Notes under the pieces: generated by a model
What the model was told of the DNA's origin: nothing
Databases searched by the model: none
The model's input: the letters and a program-made list of their open reading frames with translations, nothing else
Program-made: the position numbers and the translations under genes
Assembly: GCA_023627715.1 (NCBI GenBank)
Contig: JAMAHW010000034.1
Location: 186,001-250,000 of the forward strand
Origin: Periconia sp. R9002
Taxonomy: Eukaryota > Ascomycota > Dothideomycetes > Pleosporales > Periconiaceae
Direction: 5' to 3'
Length of the DNA: 64,000 bases
Shown: piece by piece, positions 44,088-54,682 of the stretch
Numbering within the stretch: the first letter of the stretch is position 1
Layout: every line of letters begins with the position of its first letter

Positions 44088-45611
44088 ATGGCGGAGGCAC
44101 AACAAGCACAAGCATCGACGACGACGACGACGACAGAAGAAGGGAAGGTGGTTATTTTGTCCGGGGCTTCGAGGGGTGAGTTCTGCCTTTCTTCCTTGTT
44201 CTTTTTGTCGTGAGAGGGTGCGGAGGTGCGGTTTGTATAAATCTTGAGATTTTTCGTTTGGTTTGGCGGTTTGGGAGGTGATGATTACGTTTTTGGGGTC
44301 TGTCATGGAAAGAGGTGGGAAGGGAAAGAGAGAAGGACGAGGGAAATTGGTTGAGAGGGTGTGTGTGGAGAAGAAAAGGGGTTGTCGAGGTGGAGGGATA
44401 TGTGTGTAACGTGCTTCTTGTTGTGATTGGGGATGGTTGGGGTATGTGGTCAGTTGGGTTTGTTTGGTGGACGTTGGGGGTGTTTTCTTTCAATATTCTG
44501 TTTTCCTTCTTCCTTTTGTCTCCTATATCTCCTTTCTTCTCTGTCTTGTTGGGAGCGTGGAAGTCGAACTCCACATCATTCCCCCTTCTCACCTCTCTTC
44601 CCTCTCCCCTCATTCCCCCATCTCTCCCTCCAACCCCACCCAACTAACTAACCCCCCACAGGACTCGGCCTCTCAACAGCCCACCACCTCCTCTCGCACT
44701 CACACAAGCTGGTCCTCATCTCGCGCTCCCACGCCGCCCTCGACCAACTCCACTACCAGTACGGCTCGGACCGCGTCGAGGTCCTCGCGGGCGACCTCTC
44801 GGACGACTCGCTCAAGCTCCCCGAACGCGCTGTCGATCTCGCCGTGAGTCGATGGGGCAGGGTCGATGCGTTGATTGTCAACCATGGCACGCTGGATCCC
44901 GTGGGCAAGGTGGCGGATTTGGGGGTGGACGAGTGGAGGAAGGGGTTTGGGGTTAATGTGTTTGGGTGTGTTGGGTTGGTGAGTATTGCCTTTTTCTCTT
45001 TTTTGTGTCGTCTTTGTTTTGGGTTTTGCTGCTGGAGCCGGAGTTGTGTTTCTTGTCATTGATTTCATGGTTCCCAATTTTTACGCCTTTTGACAATGAG
45101 TGTAAAAACACGACGAGGGAAAAAAAAAAAAAAAACAAAGACCCCCAAACCGACACAACCCACACTAACACCCTCCCAAAAGATCCACGCAGCAATCCCC
45201 TCCCTCCGCCTAACCTCAGGCCGCATAATCCTCATCTCGTCCGGCGCCTCCATATCCCCCTACCAAGGCTGGGGCGCCTACGGCGCGAGCAAAGCGGTCC
45301 TCAACCACCTCGCCAGCACGCTCGCCGTCGAAGAACCCCTCATCACGACGCTCTCGATCCGACCGGGCGTCGTCGACACGGAGATGCAGCGCGAGATCCG
45401 CGAGGTGCACGTTGCTAAGATGAGTGAGAAGGATGGGGAGAAGTTTCTGGGGTTGAAGGAGAAGGGGGGTTTGTTGAGGCCCGAGGTGGTTGGCGGTGTT
45501 GTTGCGCGGTTGAGTGTGGAGGGTGCGGAGGAGGCGGTGAGGGGGTTGAGTGGGAGGTTTTTGAGTTGGAATGATGGGGTGCTGGCGGCGTTTCAGGGGG
45601 AGGGGAAGTGA
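44088..45611 (+). CDS. Short-chain dehydrogenase/reductase
   Basis: Exons are 44088..44175, 44662..44978 and 45183..45611, giving 277 aa; phases 1 and 0 are kept. The introns are long for this window (486 and 204 nt): the first is T/G-rich then C-rich, the second contains a 16-nt poly-A run. The Rossmann NAD(P) motif is VVILSGASRGLGLSTA, completed across the first intron. Also seen are LAGDLSD, a NAG-equivalent VNHGTLDP, the catalytic Ser in LISSGAS, and YGASK (Tyr-Lys of YxxxK) followed by the SIRPGVVDTEM loop. This is a classical SDR, similar in layout to the yeast IRC24/YIR035C benzil-reductase-like group. The substrate cannot be told. A Thr run (six codons) lies near the N-terminus. Confidence 0.9.
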
Positions 45612-46235
45612 GGATGAAGATGGAGATGTAGAGAAAATATAGTCCGGGAGAAGATCGACATGACCCTCTCCCTCTAATACAGTCTCTCTCAACCCGTAAT
45701 TTCTTCCATCTGCGTCGAGGCAGTTTTCAGCATATTGGTTCACGAAAACATCCAAAGGGAGGCACGACAGTCTGAAGACATTAAGGACCGACATCAACAC
45801 CCAAACAAAATCAAAAAAACCATCAAAAACCGCAAAGACATACCCAACCTCCTTCACTCCTATCATCTCCTACCCCTAACAAAAAAACAATCCCGTATCA
45901 ACTAACTCCCCACCGCAAGCCATTCCCCTACCGCATCGCAGAGTACGTCAATGTATGTAAACAAATGAATTCTTCTTTTCAATAGCAGAACCATCGAGTG
46001 ATTAAGCGTCCCGTGATCTAGTTAGTATAACCAGTGTGTCGTTCTACCACAGATAGGTACATTGTCCAACCTCCGCAGAACTCATAATATTACATCTTGC
46101 TCCTCTTTCGGGGCACATCTTGATTGGGATGTTTGGGTGGATGTGAGTGGAGGATTTGGTAGGGCAGTGGTTTGTGATGGAATGGGGTTGAACAACTGCT
46201 GAGCCTCCCTACTATCTAGTATACAGGACGGACTT

Positions 46236-46281
46236 GGAGGAGGAGGAGGAGGAGGAGGAGGAGGAGGAGGAGGGGGGGGGA
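46236..46281. repeat. (GGA)n triplet array ending in a G run
   Basis: About 12 GGA units followed by nine or more G. It is a one-sided purine tract of ~46 bp. Confidence 0.9.
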
Positions 46282-46448
46282 GATACATGTATATCCTGTC
46301 TTTTCTAGTCATATCTCCATCTAAAAAGAAGAAAGTGGAGGTATAGAGGGAAGGGAGGGGTACATGGCGGATGATGAACAAACATGGGAGCTCGAATGAA
46401 ATAGAAATACCGCACAGAGAAACAGTGACGTGACGGACGGACGGGGAG

Positions 46449-46468
46449 GGAGAGAGAGAGAGAGAGAT
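46449..46468. repeat. (GA)n microsatellite
   Basis: About nine GA dinucleotides in a row after a GGGGAGGG tract. Confidence 0.85.
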
Positions 46469-47319
46469 ACGATGATGGTGATGGCTCGAAGATGGAAGAT
46501 AGCTATGGAAGATAGCTATGAAGTTACTGATTGCTAACATGCGGAATAAATAAACGATGGTGTTTAGAAATGAAGGTACTCGGCGATCAAAAATATTTAC
46601 AAGTGAACAAAGCGAGAGAAAGAAGAAGTAAAAAAAAAAGGACGGACATAGCACATGAGCCTTCAGACACAAATACTCACCTACCTATGCCTAACACAAA
46701 ATAGCTAGGTGAGAAGGAGATCTGTCGGGACCTAGTACGTTTTTCACATGGATGGGGAAGGTGATGTAAGATCTATCTATCGTAGTTTCAATTATAACTT
46801 TCAAGACACGAGATGATCATTCCCTAACCCTAGGGTTTTTGTTGTTTATTGTTGTTTCCAAGGGGGGATGATCACTGATATCCACTCAAGACATACTTAC
46901 CTAAGGGCAGAGCAGGCGCGAATCCACAGGTCTACGTAGAACAGCGAGAGACGCTATGCTTTTTGCAATGCACATTATTAGTTGGACCAGGAAGCTTTCC
47001 CAGAGTTCCGCCTCAACTTGCAGATCTCATTCGATACTTGTGGAACGCGAATGGATAGTTATTCAAATAGCAGTAGGTACACGAATGAATATATTGAGGA
47101 GAAAAAAAATAACCACAATCCGAACAGGGAAAAGTCATTCATCGTTTTTGGGCGTACGTGCAATAGAGAATGTCTCGTGTAAGCCCAACCAAAAAGTTCC
47201 CCTGTAGTATCTGATATCATTTCTGCGAATGCACAAAGTTGAAACCGATACGCCCGACGCCGAAACCCAATTCAAAAATCATGTCCTGCGCTAGCAATGG
47301 GAAGAGCGGCGACGTGGAA

Positions 47320-48106
47320 TCAGCTTCGTAGAGCACGAAGACGCTCCGACAAGCCTTGCTCCTCTACCTCCGTCGGTCCAACCTTGGTCGGGATGGGATT
47401 TGCCTCCTGCAGATCTTGCCTGAGCTCCACGCCAACCTTGTCCGCAGTTTCGGCCATCAGTCGATCCACTTCATCTTGCGGTGCGCCCGTAGCGGTAGCG
47501 GAGGAGGTGGCTTCGCGTGTGTATTCGTCGATGACATCGAGGTTGTCGAAGTTCCGCTCGAAATTGTCCATGGTGGCAGTGACCTGTGAGGTAGGGTGAT
47601 TAGTTCGGCCCAAACACACAATATGGGGACTTGGGATAGAGGGGAGGGAAGGCCTACCCTTTCCAGGTTCGTCGCATTCATGGCTCCCTCCAAGGCTTTG
47701 TTGACCTGCGCCATGTTTCTCGTGAGGCGGTTCGCCATGGCCGCCGAATAAATGCGGCTGGCAACAGCGTCGATGCGAGCCGAGAGTTGTAGGTATTTCA
47801 ACTGTTCTTCCTGCTTACGCACGACGCTTTCGGCATGTGTGCGAGCGAGCTGCGGTCGACCAGCCTTCATCTCCTACCGCCTGCGTTAGCGATTTGGTTC
47901 CGAAGCAGAGTGGCAGAAGTGTGCTGTGTACCCGCTCCATTTTCTTCTTCTCCAGTCCCTCATCTTTCTTTGCTTTCTTTGCCTCTCGGGTGAGTTCCTT
48001 TGCGCTTGTCTATCGAGTGTGAGAAGTTGCACGGTGTAAGAGGGGTATCGGGACGCTTCACCCTAAGCTTTAGGATTAAATTGGTTGTCCTGTCGTCCAA
48101 CAACAT
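47320..48106 (-). CDS. DID2: ESCRT-III-associated protein Did2/Vps46 (CHMP1)
   Basis: Exons (minus) are 48106..48062, 48009..47932, 47873..47658 and 47583..47320, giving 200 aa; all three introns are phase 0. The N-terminal basic helices read KLRTSAKELTREAKKAKKDEG, then EMKAGRPQLARTHAESVVRKQ and YLQLSARIDAVASRI. The C-terminal acidic part ends EQGLSERLRALRS, a MIM1 motif that binds Vps4. Length (yeast Did2 204 aa) and order fit CHMP1 rather than Snf7 or Vps2. Role: recruits Vps4 to ESCRT-III at endosomes for multivesicular-body sorting. The first exon (15 codons) is the least certain: it is the only open, in-phase ATG exon with a proper GTGAAG donor. Confidence 0.92.
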
Positions 48107-48568
48107 GTTTTGTAGAAGTTCGGATTTGTGGGGCGGACGATGGTTGTGGTATGGTTTGAAGTCAGTGAAAGAGGAGGTCTGGTTGTTGCAGGCAGCTGGG
48201 AGAGTTGCAGTGTCAGGGCTCGGCGCCGACGGCGTGGGGTTCTGGTTCTCATGTATCACTGGGCCCAACGTCACTGCCTGGCTCGGTGCTCTGACCAATC
48301 ACATCGCGATCCATACTTTGTCTATTACCTCTCCTCCCACAAGAAAGAGGACCAGATACTCCCACAAAAACTATTTAGAGACCCCCAGAATCCCCAGAAA
48401 GACTTCCAAACATGCTTCGATCGATAACAATATACACTCTCGCCGGTCCAGTCAACCAACTTTCAAAACCTCCATAGCATATTCTACCACACCGCGATCA
48501 ACAATACACACTTCGGGACTACTATTAACGAATCTCCACCACCACTCCCGCACACTTCACATATAATC
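48107..48568. promoter_or_regulatory. Divergent promoter region DID2 / small ORF
   Basis: 462 bp between outward-facing starts. CCAATCA at 48295-48301 is a CCAAT box word. Open frames here are short and not protein-like. Confidence 0.4.
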
Positions 48569-48940
48569 ATGCCACGATATCGAGCTGGACCAGTACGATC
48601 TTTCCGCTACCACTGGAAATGGAGTATCAACACACATCCTACTCCATTCCCACGAACCCACCCCAATACCACAAACCAAGCAATCGAGCCACCAGTGGAT
48701 CCGATTTCACTGCACGAGAACCGGCTATCTGAGCCAGCTCAGGAAGCCCGCAAGACTACACTGCAGAATGAGGATCTGCATCAGCTACTCACGCGGATCC
48801 GAGATGAAAACACTCGCTATCATGCCTAGCAGCGAAAGGAAATGGAAGCTTTGAAGCAAAACGTTGAAGACGGCACCTACTATGGACGCCGCCTGTGGCA
48901 AGCAGCGATCCTAACAGCGGCTGTAGTATTTCTATGGTAG
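48569..48940 (+). CDS. Small putative tail-anchored protein interrupted by in-frame TAG
   Basis: The first ORF gives 86 aa (MPRYRAGPVRSFRYHWKW...) and ends in TAG at 48827-48829. The same frame then runs on for 36 codons to a second TAG (48938-48940). The part before the stop ends in a charged, helix-like stretch (LLTRIRDENTRYHA). The part after it continues the heptad-like pattern (QRKEMEALKQNVEDG) and ends in a membrane-like WQAAILTAAVVFLW. Together they would make a 122-aa coiled-coil protein with a C-terminal anchor. Either the allele is broken by a nonsense change or the TAG is read through. I do not recognise the family. The N-terminal 40 residues are arginine-rich and could be a targeting leader. 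Confidence 0.4.
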
Positions 48941-49529
48941 TAAACCTGGATTTTGTGTTGACTAGGAGAAACGTAACGAAGTGAAATGGCGTTGGCCAGG
49001 GGGAGAAAACTAGATTTTTCGTGTTCTTGATGTCACGGTTGTTGTCGAGTAATTGAGCTTGTCAGACTTTGATCGCTGTTTTCAATTATCATTGATATGG
49101 CCATTGTTATATGGAAGTTGTGTTTATGGGTATCCTGTATAGATAAATTGTTTGTACTCCTCTCATACGGTCATTCCACTTGAATATAAATGCGAACTTT
49201 TGTAAAACCACCCACTCGCTGTGTAAACTCTGTGGCCTTATTGCTTGTGGTGCTTTGTCTGGGACATCCCTCTAGGGTCTTGTTTTTTGGTTTCATGTGA
49301 GTTTGTGCCTGTCCAGTGGATGGATTGCTCCTCCACAGCTTGTTTTCAGTTGCGAACCATGCAATTATTCATGGGCAGTAATTTGTGCTGGAAGCTTTGC
49401 CATCTCCGAAAAAGAAAAGACCATCTGTAATAGATGCTTTCTGAGACGGAGACCTTCCTGCAGAGTGCTTTCATTGTTGCCTGTGTTTTATTCTCTGAAC
49501 TTTTAGCGGTGTAATGCACTCTGCGCTTT
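48941..49529. other. Intergenic region before NC2-beta 3' end
   Basis: 589 bp, T-rich. I see no ORF with protein features and no repeats. Confidence 0.55.
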
Positions 49530-50108
49530 TCACGATTGGGGCTCTGAGTTGAACTTGTTCGCTGCGGAGCGGAACAGCTCCTCTTGCGCACGCATGAGTT
49601 CTTCCTCGGTCAAGCCGCTCTGCTCGATTTTGGTTTGCTTCTTTTCGCGGTTCTGCGTCGCATTAGCAAACTCTCATAGCCTATTGGGATACGAGGGAAG
49701 AAGCGGAACCCACCTGCTGCTGCTTCTTGTAATCGGCGGCGACTTCGAGGATAGCGGGGACGTAGGCGCCAAAGTCGAGCTCTTCGAGCGCCTGCTTGAC
49801 ATGCTCGCAGGCAATCGTCTTCTTGGCGTCCTTTTCGGCGATTTCGTTGGCTTCGGAAGAGATGAGAGTGATGAATTCGACACAGCATTCTATAAGGAGG
49901 TCGCGCGAGTCTTTTGCAAAGGTCATGCCGGGTTCCGACTGCAGGATCTCGGACACAATCTTCTGCACCGTCGCTGTTTGTTCATGACGTGCGCGGTCAG
50001 CTGCATTCTGCGATGTGTTTCGGAGGAGAGGGTGAAAGGGAGGGAGCGGAGGTAGGTACCTTTGGGCAGGGAGAGATCATCGTTGCCTCCGAACTCGCGG
50101 TCAGACAT
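49530..50108 (-). CDS. NCB2: Negative cofactor 2 beta subunit (Dr1/Ncb2)
   Basis: Exons (minus) are 50108..50060, 49973..49714 and 49652..49530, giving 143 aa; phases 1 and 0 are kept. The N-terminus is MSDREFGGNDDLSLPKATVQKI. The histone fold follows: KIVSEILQSEP, FAKDSRDLLIECCVEFITLI, SSEANEIAEKDAKKTI and EHVKQALEELDFGAYV, the classic Dr1 order. The tail has KKQQQ then TEEELMRAQEELFRSAANKF. NC2-beta pairs with NC2-alpha, binds TBP on the TATA box and blocks TFIIA/TFIIB. The middle exon could read through its intron to an early stop (VGSASSLVSQ), so correct splicing matters. Confidence 0.95.
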
Positions 50109-52771
50109 TGTGGATGAACGTGCGGGGTCTGTCGTCAAGGTTGTCTTGCATGGTGGGCTGGACTCGCGGCGTGCGGACATTTGAAGGAAACATCTGCCTG
50201 CAGAGAAGCTTACATAATCATAATCGCATCTTCCCCTCAAGCGTCCTTGTCGTCTTACAGAACATCTATTGCTGTGCAACGTTCGAATGTCATTATTGAA
50301 CTTACACAGTAGTCACATGCAATTAACAGTGTTTACTATGGAGTACAAGGTCATGACTACAGCTCTGTATCACCATTACCTATTGCCAGATTACCAGCCC
50401 AAATATTGACATGGCCATTAACAATATTCCCATGTGACATGCCGACTCTCTGCATTGCACCGCACAAGCATGCGAATGAATCTGCACATGCATCGGAAGG
50501 ACTTACTCTTTCTCTCTGCCAAAAGGTGCATGACTCTGGTATCAAAGTGGCAGCGTGTTTGAACGGTGTACTGTATGATGCCAGATGCTACTGTCGATCC
50601 GCAATTGCCCGTACCCTGACGATGGCTAACCAAGCCGTCACCACTAGAGAGGCAGAAGAGTGGAATCAAAGCAGAAACGATGTACACAGTTGCAGGACAG
50701 GTCACCAGATGCCTAGTGCGCGAAGCTCACCGGCCGGGTGATCAGCGGCGCCACGTTCCATGAATGGGAGATTGTGAACTTGTTTGGCCGGATCAGGCAT
50801 CCCAGGTCATGGTGGGGGTTTCCTATGCGGTGGAGTACTATTAACATGAAGAGTACTGTACCAGTGCAGGAGGGAGATTACAGCGCCTGGGAATGTGGAT
50901 CTGTCGTAATCTGTTGGCCGACGCCGCCATTTCACAGCAGATGTCATCATCGTCTACCTATCTGCCTGCTCCGTCGTTGAAGGTGCCGAAGAGTACAGTA
51001 CATACAGTACAGTAGACTACACGCCTGTAGTGCAAGTCGGCTTCCTGCGGCCGAATTGTCCCCTCTCCCCCCACCTCTGCCCCCTCCCCTCCCTTCCCCT
51101 CGCAAAACATCTAACCACCCCCTCCCTCTGCTCGATTGCCGCTGTTGGCGCCGCTGTTTCGGTCGAGTGTCAGTGGCGTCGCTACTGCTTCAGCGGGCGG
51201 ACGACGGTGCCTCGCAGAGTTAGTTAGCACAACCAGACAACCGCCGTTGACCTGTCCTTCTGTATGGGGCCAAGCAGGAAAAGTAGGGCTGGTAGTGGAG
51301 AGGACCCTTCAGAGGGAGAAGAGCCCCATCGACTGTTTCCCCTGGCGGGCCGCGGTGCTGCGATATGGCGCATGGGCGACGAACGGGGAGCATATCGAAA
51401 TGCAACCGTCTGCAAGCTATGGGCTTTGCGCCCACTTTAAAGAGGGTACGAAGACGTCAGAGGGCAGGGAAGGGACCAGTCGACAGGGGAGACACGAGAA
51501 GTCGGGAGGCGCACCAGGGTTCCAACAACATTGCATGTGGGTTATCAGGGATTCCCAAGGGTGCCGTTGCGCTAGGGTGCTTTGGAGCTCGCAGCGTGCA
51601 TTGCAACTGCGGCTTGGGTGAATGATGCGCGAGGCGGTGAACGAACGTGCGGAGCCAGATAGTTTCATTTTATCGAATGGAAACAAAAGAGTTGCAAGCT
51701 GTGAATGACGGAGTCAAGAGCAGCAGCAGTTAGCTGCAGTGCTGGTGATAAAGCACTAACCAACTTGCAAAGAAAAGATTGGCGTGGATAGGTAGGACAG
51801 GGTCCCAAGGTAGGTATCGTGCTATCTATCTACACACACTATCTAGGTAGGTAACTTACCACTTCTTTCTGTAGGTAAAGCAGTGTGTGTGTGTGTGTGT
51901 GCCGGTGGCGATAATGCTTTTCTGGCATTTTCTGCTATATATGTATGTATGTATGCTGCACAGCACGGTACGTACCGTTGCCGTCTCTACTGTAAATACT
52001 CGTAGACGTCTTGCATCCCAGTCCATGTCGTTGGCGTCATTTCTTGTTGCCCTTTGACCGCCTCTTTCGCCATCATCGGCTCTCTTTCTTCAAACCTGTT
52101 CAACTCGCCGTTCACCAGCCAGTCAAGTCAGCCAGCAGCAGCCTCATTGTCCGTTTGTTTGTACGTGCGTTGTGTACAATACATACAATACCCCATACCA
52201 GCATTACTGGTCACCATACGTTACCGTGAAGCAGATGCTCATCCCAGCATCGCCATCGCCAGCAGCAATCCTCTTCATTCCTCCTCCCTTCGCGCGCCCT
52301 CTGGTAGCTCGTGCTCTGATATAGTCCGCACTGTTGCTGTTGCTATTGCTGGCACTGCCTGCCATTCCTCGCTCATCTCCGCAGCAACCTCTCCTCCGAC
52401 CCTCAAGACACCGGCCCCCGGCACCCTTCTTTGATTAAAAGAGGGTGCATCAGAAAATACCGCAGCGGATAGCGCCTCAGACTTGGAATCCCATTCCAGG
52501 TTTCCTACTGGTGATTGGTATCGTTTCGACCCCATCACCAGGTGGCTAGTCAAGCAAGTAATTGCCTAGCCGTGGTTCTGCCTGTCCGTCCTGCGCACGG
52601 CGCCTGAACAGGCCCGATAGAAAAAGCAGAATTTTCTCATTACATTACTTACAGTGCGCCGGCCGGCCTCGTTTTGGCATAACGCGCTTCAGCTCAGACA
52701 GCGCGGTCGGTCCCTGATTTTCCCATTAGACACACAGTCCAAGGTCCTTGACCGACCTAGAGTGGATTATT
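50109..52771. other. Long intergenic region with simple repeats
   Basis: 2.7 kb. GTACAGTACATACAGTACAGTA lies near 50994-51015, with C-rich tracts at 51058-51125, GGTAGGTA words near 51790-51860 and ATGTATGTATGTATG near 51941-51955. ORFs on both strands are rich in Arg/Cys/Ser and have no family features. I see no supported gene. Confidence 0.5.
51883..51901. repeat. (GT)n microsatellite
   Basis: Nine GT dinucleotides in a row. Confidence 0.9.
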
Positions 52772-53338
52772 ATGACGACGTCGTCCGCGCGACCCATCCT
52801 GCCGCCATTCTCGTTCCCTTCATCCTCGTCGCCCACCACGACGAGCGCACAACATCCTCCTACACGTCTACAACCACAATCTACCACCATTGCTGCTCCT
52901 CATCGCACCGAGCACAACGAGAAATACTCGCACGCCAGCCCTCTCAGCAACGTCATCCCCAGCTCGCCGCACAGCACTACCACCGCCAACATCACCATTT
53001 CTACCAACGCTCCTCTCGACGCTCAGCAGCAGCGAAACACCCAACCACAACCAGTCAAAGGCGCAGGCGATGCCCGCCCCTCGCGACCGAGGCTTGTAAC
53101 GCAAAAAAGCGGTAGTTCCCCGAGTTCACCCACACGTCCGAAGCCTCGAAGATCGGTCCTGTCCAAAAGCTCCAGCGCCGTCCCGACCCTCTCCACCTTA
53201 TCCATTCCACGAGCCGCCGCGTCTGCCGTCCCCGCCGATCTTCGCAGACCGCCCACTGCCTCGGGAGGAAACATGACTACAGCCAACGGTGCCTCGCCCG
53301 CGGCAGACCTGCTGCGCCAGGCCATGATGCAGAGGTAA
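52772..53338 (+). CDS. Ser/Pro/Thr-rich ORF: separate small protein or alternative 5' exon of SCH9
   Basis: 188 aa from ATG (TTATTATGACG) to a TAA at 53336-53338. Composition is low-complexity and disordered (PFSFPSSSSPTTTS; SSPSSPTRPKPRRSVLSKS) with a helix-like end AADLLRQAMMQR. The TAA is embedded in a perfect donor, AG|GTAAGT at 53335, so the ORF may instead be an exon ending at 53334 in phase 2. An acceptor at 54501 (TTTCGCCCGTCTGCAG, T-rich upstream) would continue in phase straight into the SCH9 frame with no stop before its ATG. I cannot tell these options apart and do not recognise the protein. Confidence 0.45.
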   Translation: MTTSSARPILPPFSFPSSSSPTTTSAQHPPTRLQPQSTTIAAPHRTEHNEKYSHASPLSNVIPSSPHSTTTANITISTNAPLDAQQQRNTQPQPVKGAGDARPSRPRLVTQKSGSSPSSPTRPKPRRSVLSKSSSAVPTLSTLSIPRAAASAVPADLRRPPTASGGNMTTANGASPAADLLRQAMMQR

Positions 53339-54682
53339 GTCCGTTAGTAAGCTCAGCACACACACAATCCAGCACAACACAGCACAGCACATGTCGTCTG
53401 TCAGATTGCGAAGAAATCTGCAATTGATGGTATTGACTCCGTTGGCCCCTTCACATTTTCCCCCTGCATTCCTCCCCATTTTTTTATTGGCATCATCTTT
53501 CCAATTTGTAGTGGGGTGATATGCGTCAAGCAGCAGCAGCAGGAGGTAGGTGGCCGATGAGTCAGCAGCACGCCCACAAGCACATGCTTCAAGAACACCA
53601 AAGAAATAATGAGGCTGGCACGAGAAACGAAAGCAGAAGCCCGATGCAGAGAGAGAGAGAGAGAGCCAAAGAGAGTGTGAGGGAGACGGATTTGAATGAG
53701 TGAAAGCCGGGCAGCCAGCCAGTCAAAGTGCAAGCAAAGCAAGCATTTGAAGGCAGAGCAGGGTTCGCTTAAGCGCACAGCCCAACCACGCAGCCCAGTC
53801 GTCCGTTCCATTTCCCTTCCGGGCCATGGACCCGCAAAGTGACAAACGACTCGTCGACGTCGGTCATGGTGAGGTGATGGGGATTAATTCCTGGTAATTG
53901 CTGCTCACTCACCTCACGGCTACGCAATCGGATCCTCGCATCTTATATCATATCATCTCATATCCACCACATCATCCACGGCGATCCCGGAATAGACATC
54001 AGCCGCACCGCACTCTTGTCTGTCCTCCCATCCAGCCATCCCATCCAGCCATTTATTGAATTGCGGTACAGCTCGCTCTCGCATCCGACCCAATTCCTCC
54101 ATCCATCCACCACCATCGTCATCCATTCTCCCGTCGACGTTTCTGGCTGGCTGGCTACAAACTATCGCCTCATTGCTGGCAAACTCACGGGCACGCTTCC
54201 CACTGCACGGCACTGCACTGCACTGCACTGCACTCACTGCACTGCATCAGTGGAACAGTAGTCAGCCACTGCACGCACGTTATCTCGTCGCCTGCACTCT
54301 TCGCTACTACAGTACTATTATTATATTACCCTTTCGGGAGTCGATAGTGATACTGCAGTGGTTGCTGTTGTTCCCAAGATAGTCGCCGCCACCGCCGCCG
54401 CCGCTACTACTGCTGCTACTGCCCGCACACCCTCGTCACTCGCTCTGAGCTCTGCACCCCCAACCTTCGAGGCTTCTCTTTTTTTTTTCGCCCGTCTGCA
54501 GCGCTGCTCCACGCCCGAGCTACTGCCCCACTTCTTCACCTTTTCTTCCTCTGCTCCCTTCCGTACATCCTTTTGTCCTCCACCATCCCCGTCGTTTCTT
54601 TTTCTCTTCATCTTCATCTTCACCCCACCTTTCTTCATCCACGTCATCATCACCCCCCGCCACCACCATCTCTTGCTCCGCC
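53339..54682. other. Probable 5' leader and/or long intron upstream of SCH9
   Basis: 1.3 kb. A CACTG pentamer repeat lies at 54211-54234 and pyrimidine-rich sequence at 54470-54680, typical of fungal leaders. The GTAAGT at 53335 and the T-tract/CAG at 54501 could bound an intron of 1167 nt. Confidence 0.45.
54201..54246. repeat. CACTG pentamer repeat
   Basis: CACTG is repeated about five times without a break and again after a short interruption. Confidence 0.85.

Larger units (their letters stand above)
45612..47319. other. Intergenic region between convergent SDR and DID2 genes
   Basis: 1.7 kb. It contains two purine microsatellites (listed separately) and the repeat GAAGATAGCTATG (two copies near 46493-46521). 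I see no convincing exon; a long minus-strand ORF over the GGA array is a low-complexity artefact. Confidence 0.55.

Noticed and set aside
46008..46056. tRNA-like 5' half (TCCCGTGATCTAGTTAGTATAAC)
   Set aside because: The acceptor and D-arm look like a tRNA, but there is no TTCGA T-arm and no complementary CACGGGA 3' strand nearby. At most a decayed fragment.
46082..46672. 196-codon minus-strand ORF
   Set aside because: It translates the GGA/GA repeats into poly-proline and serine runs; no family features.
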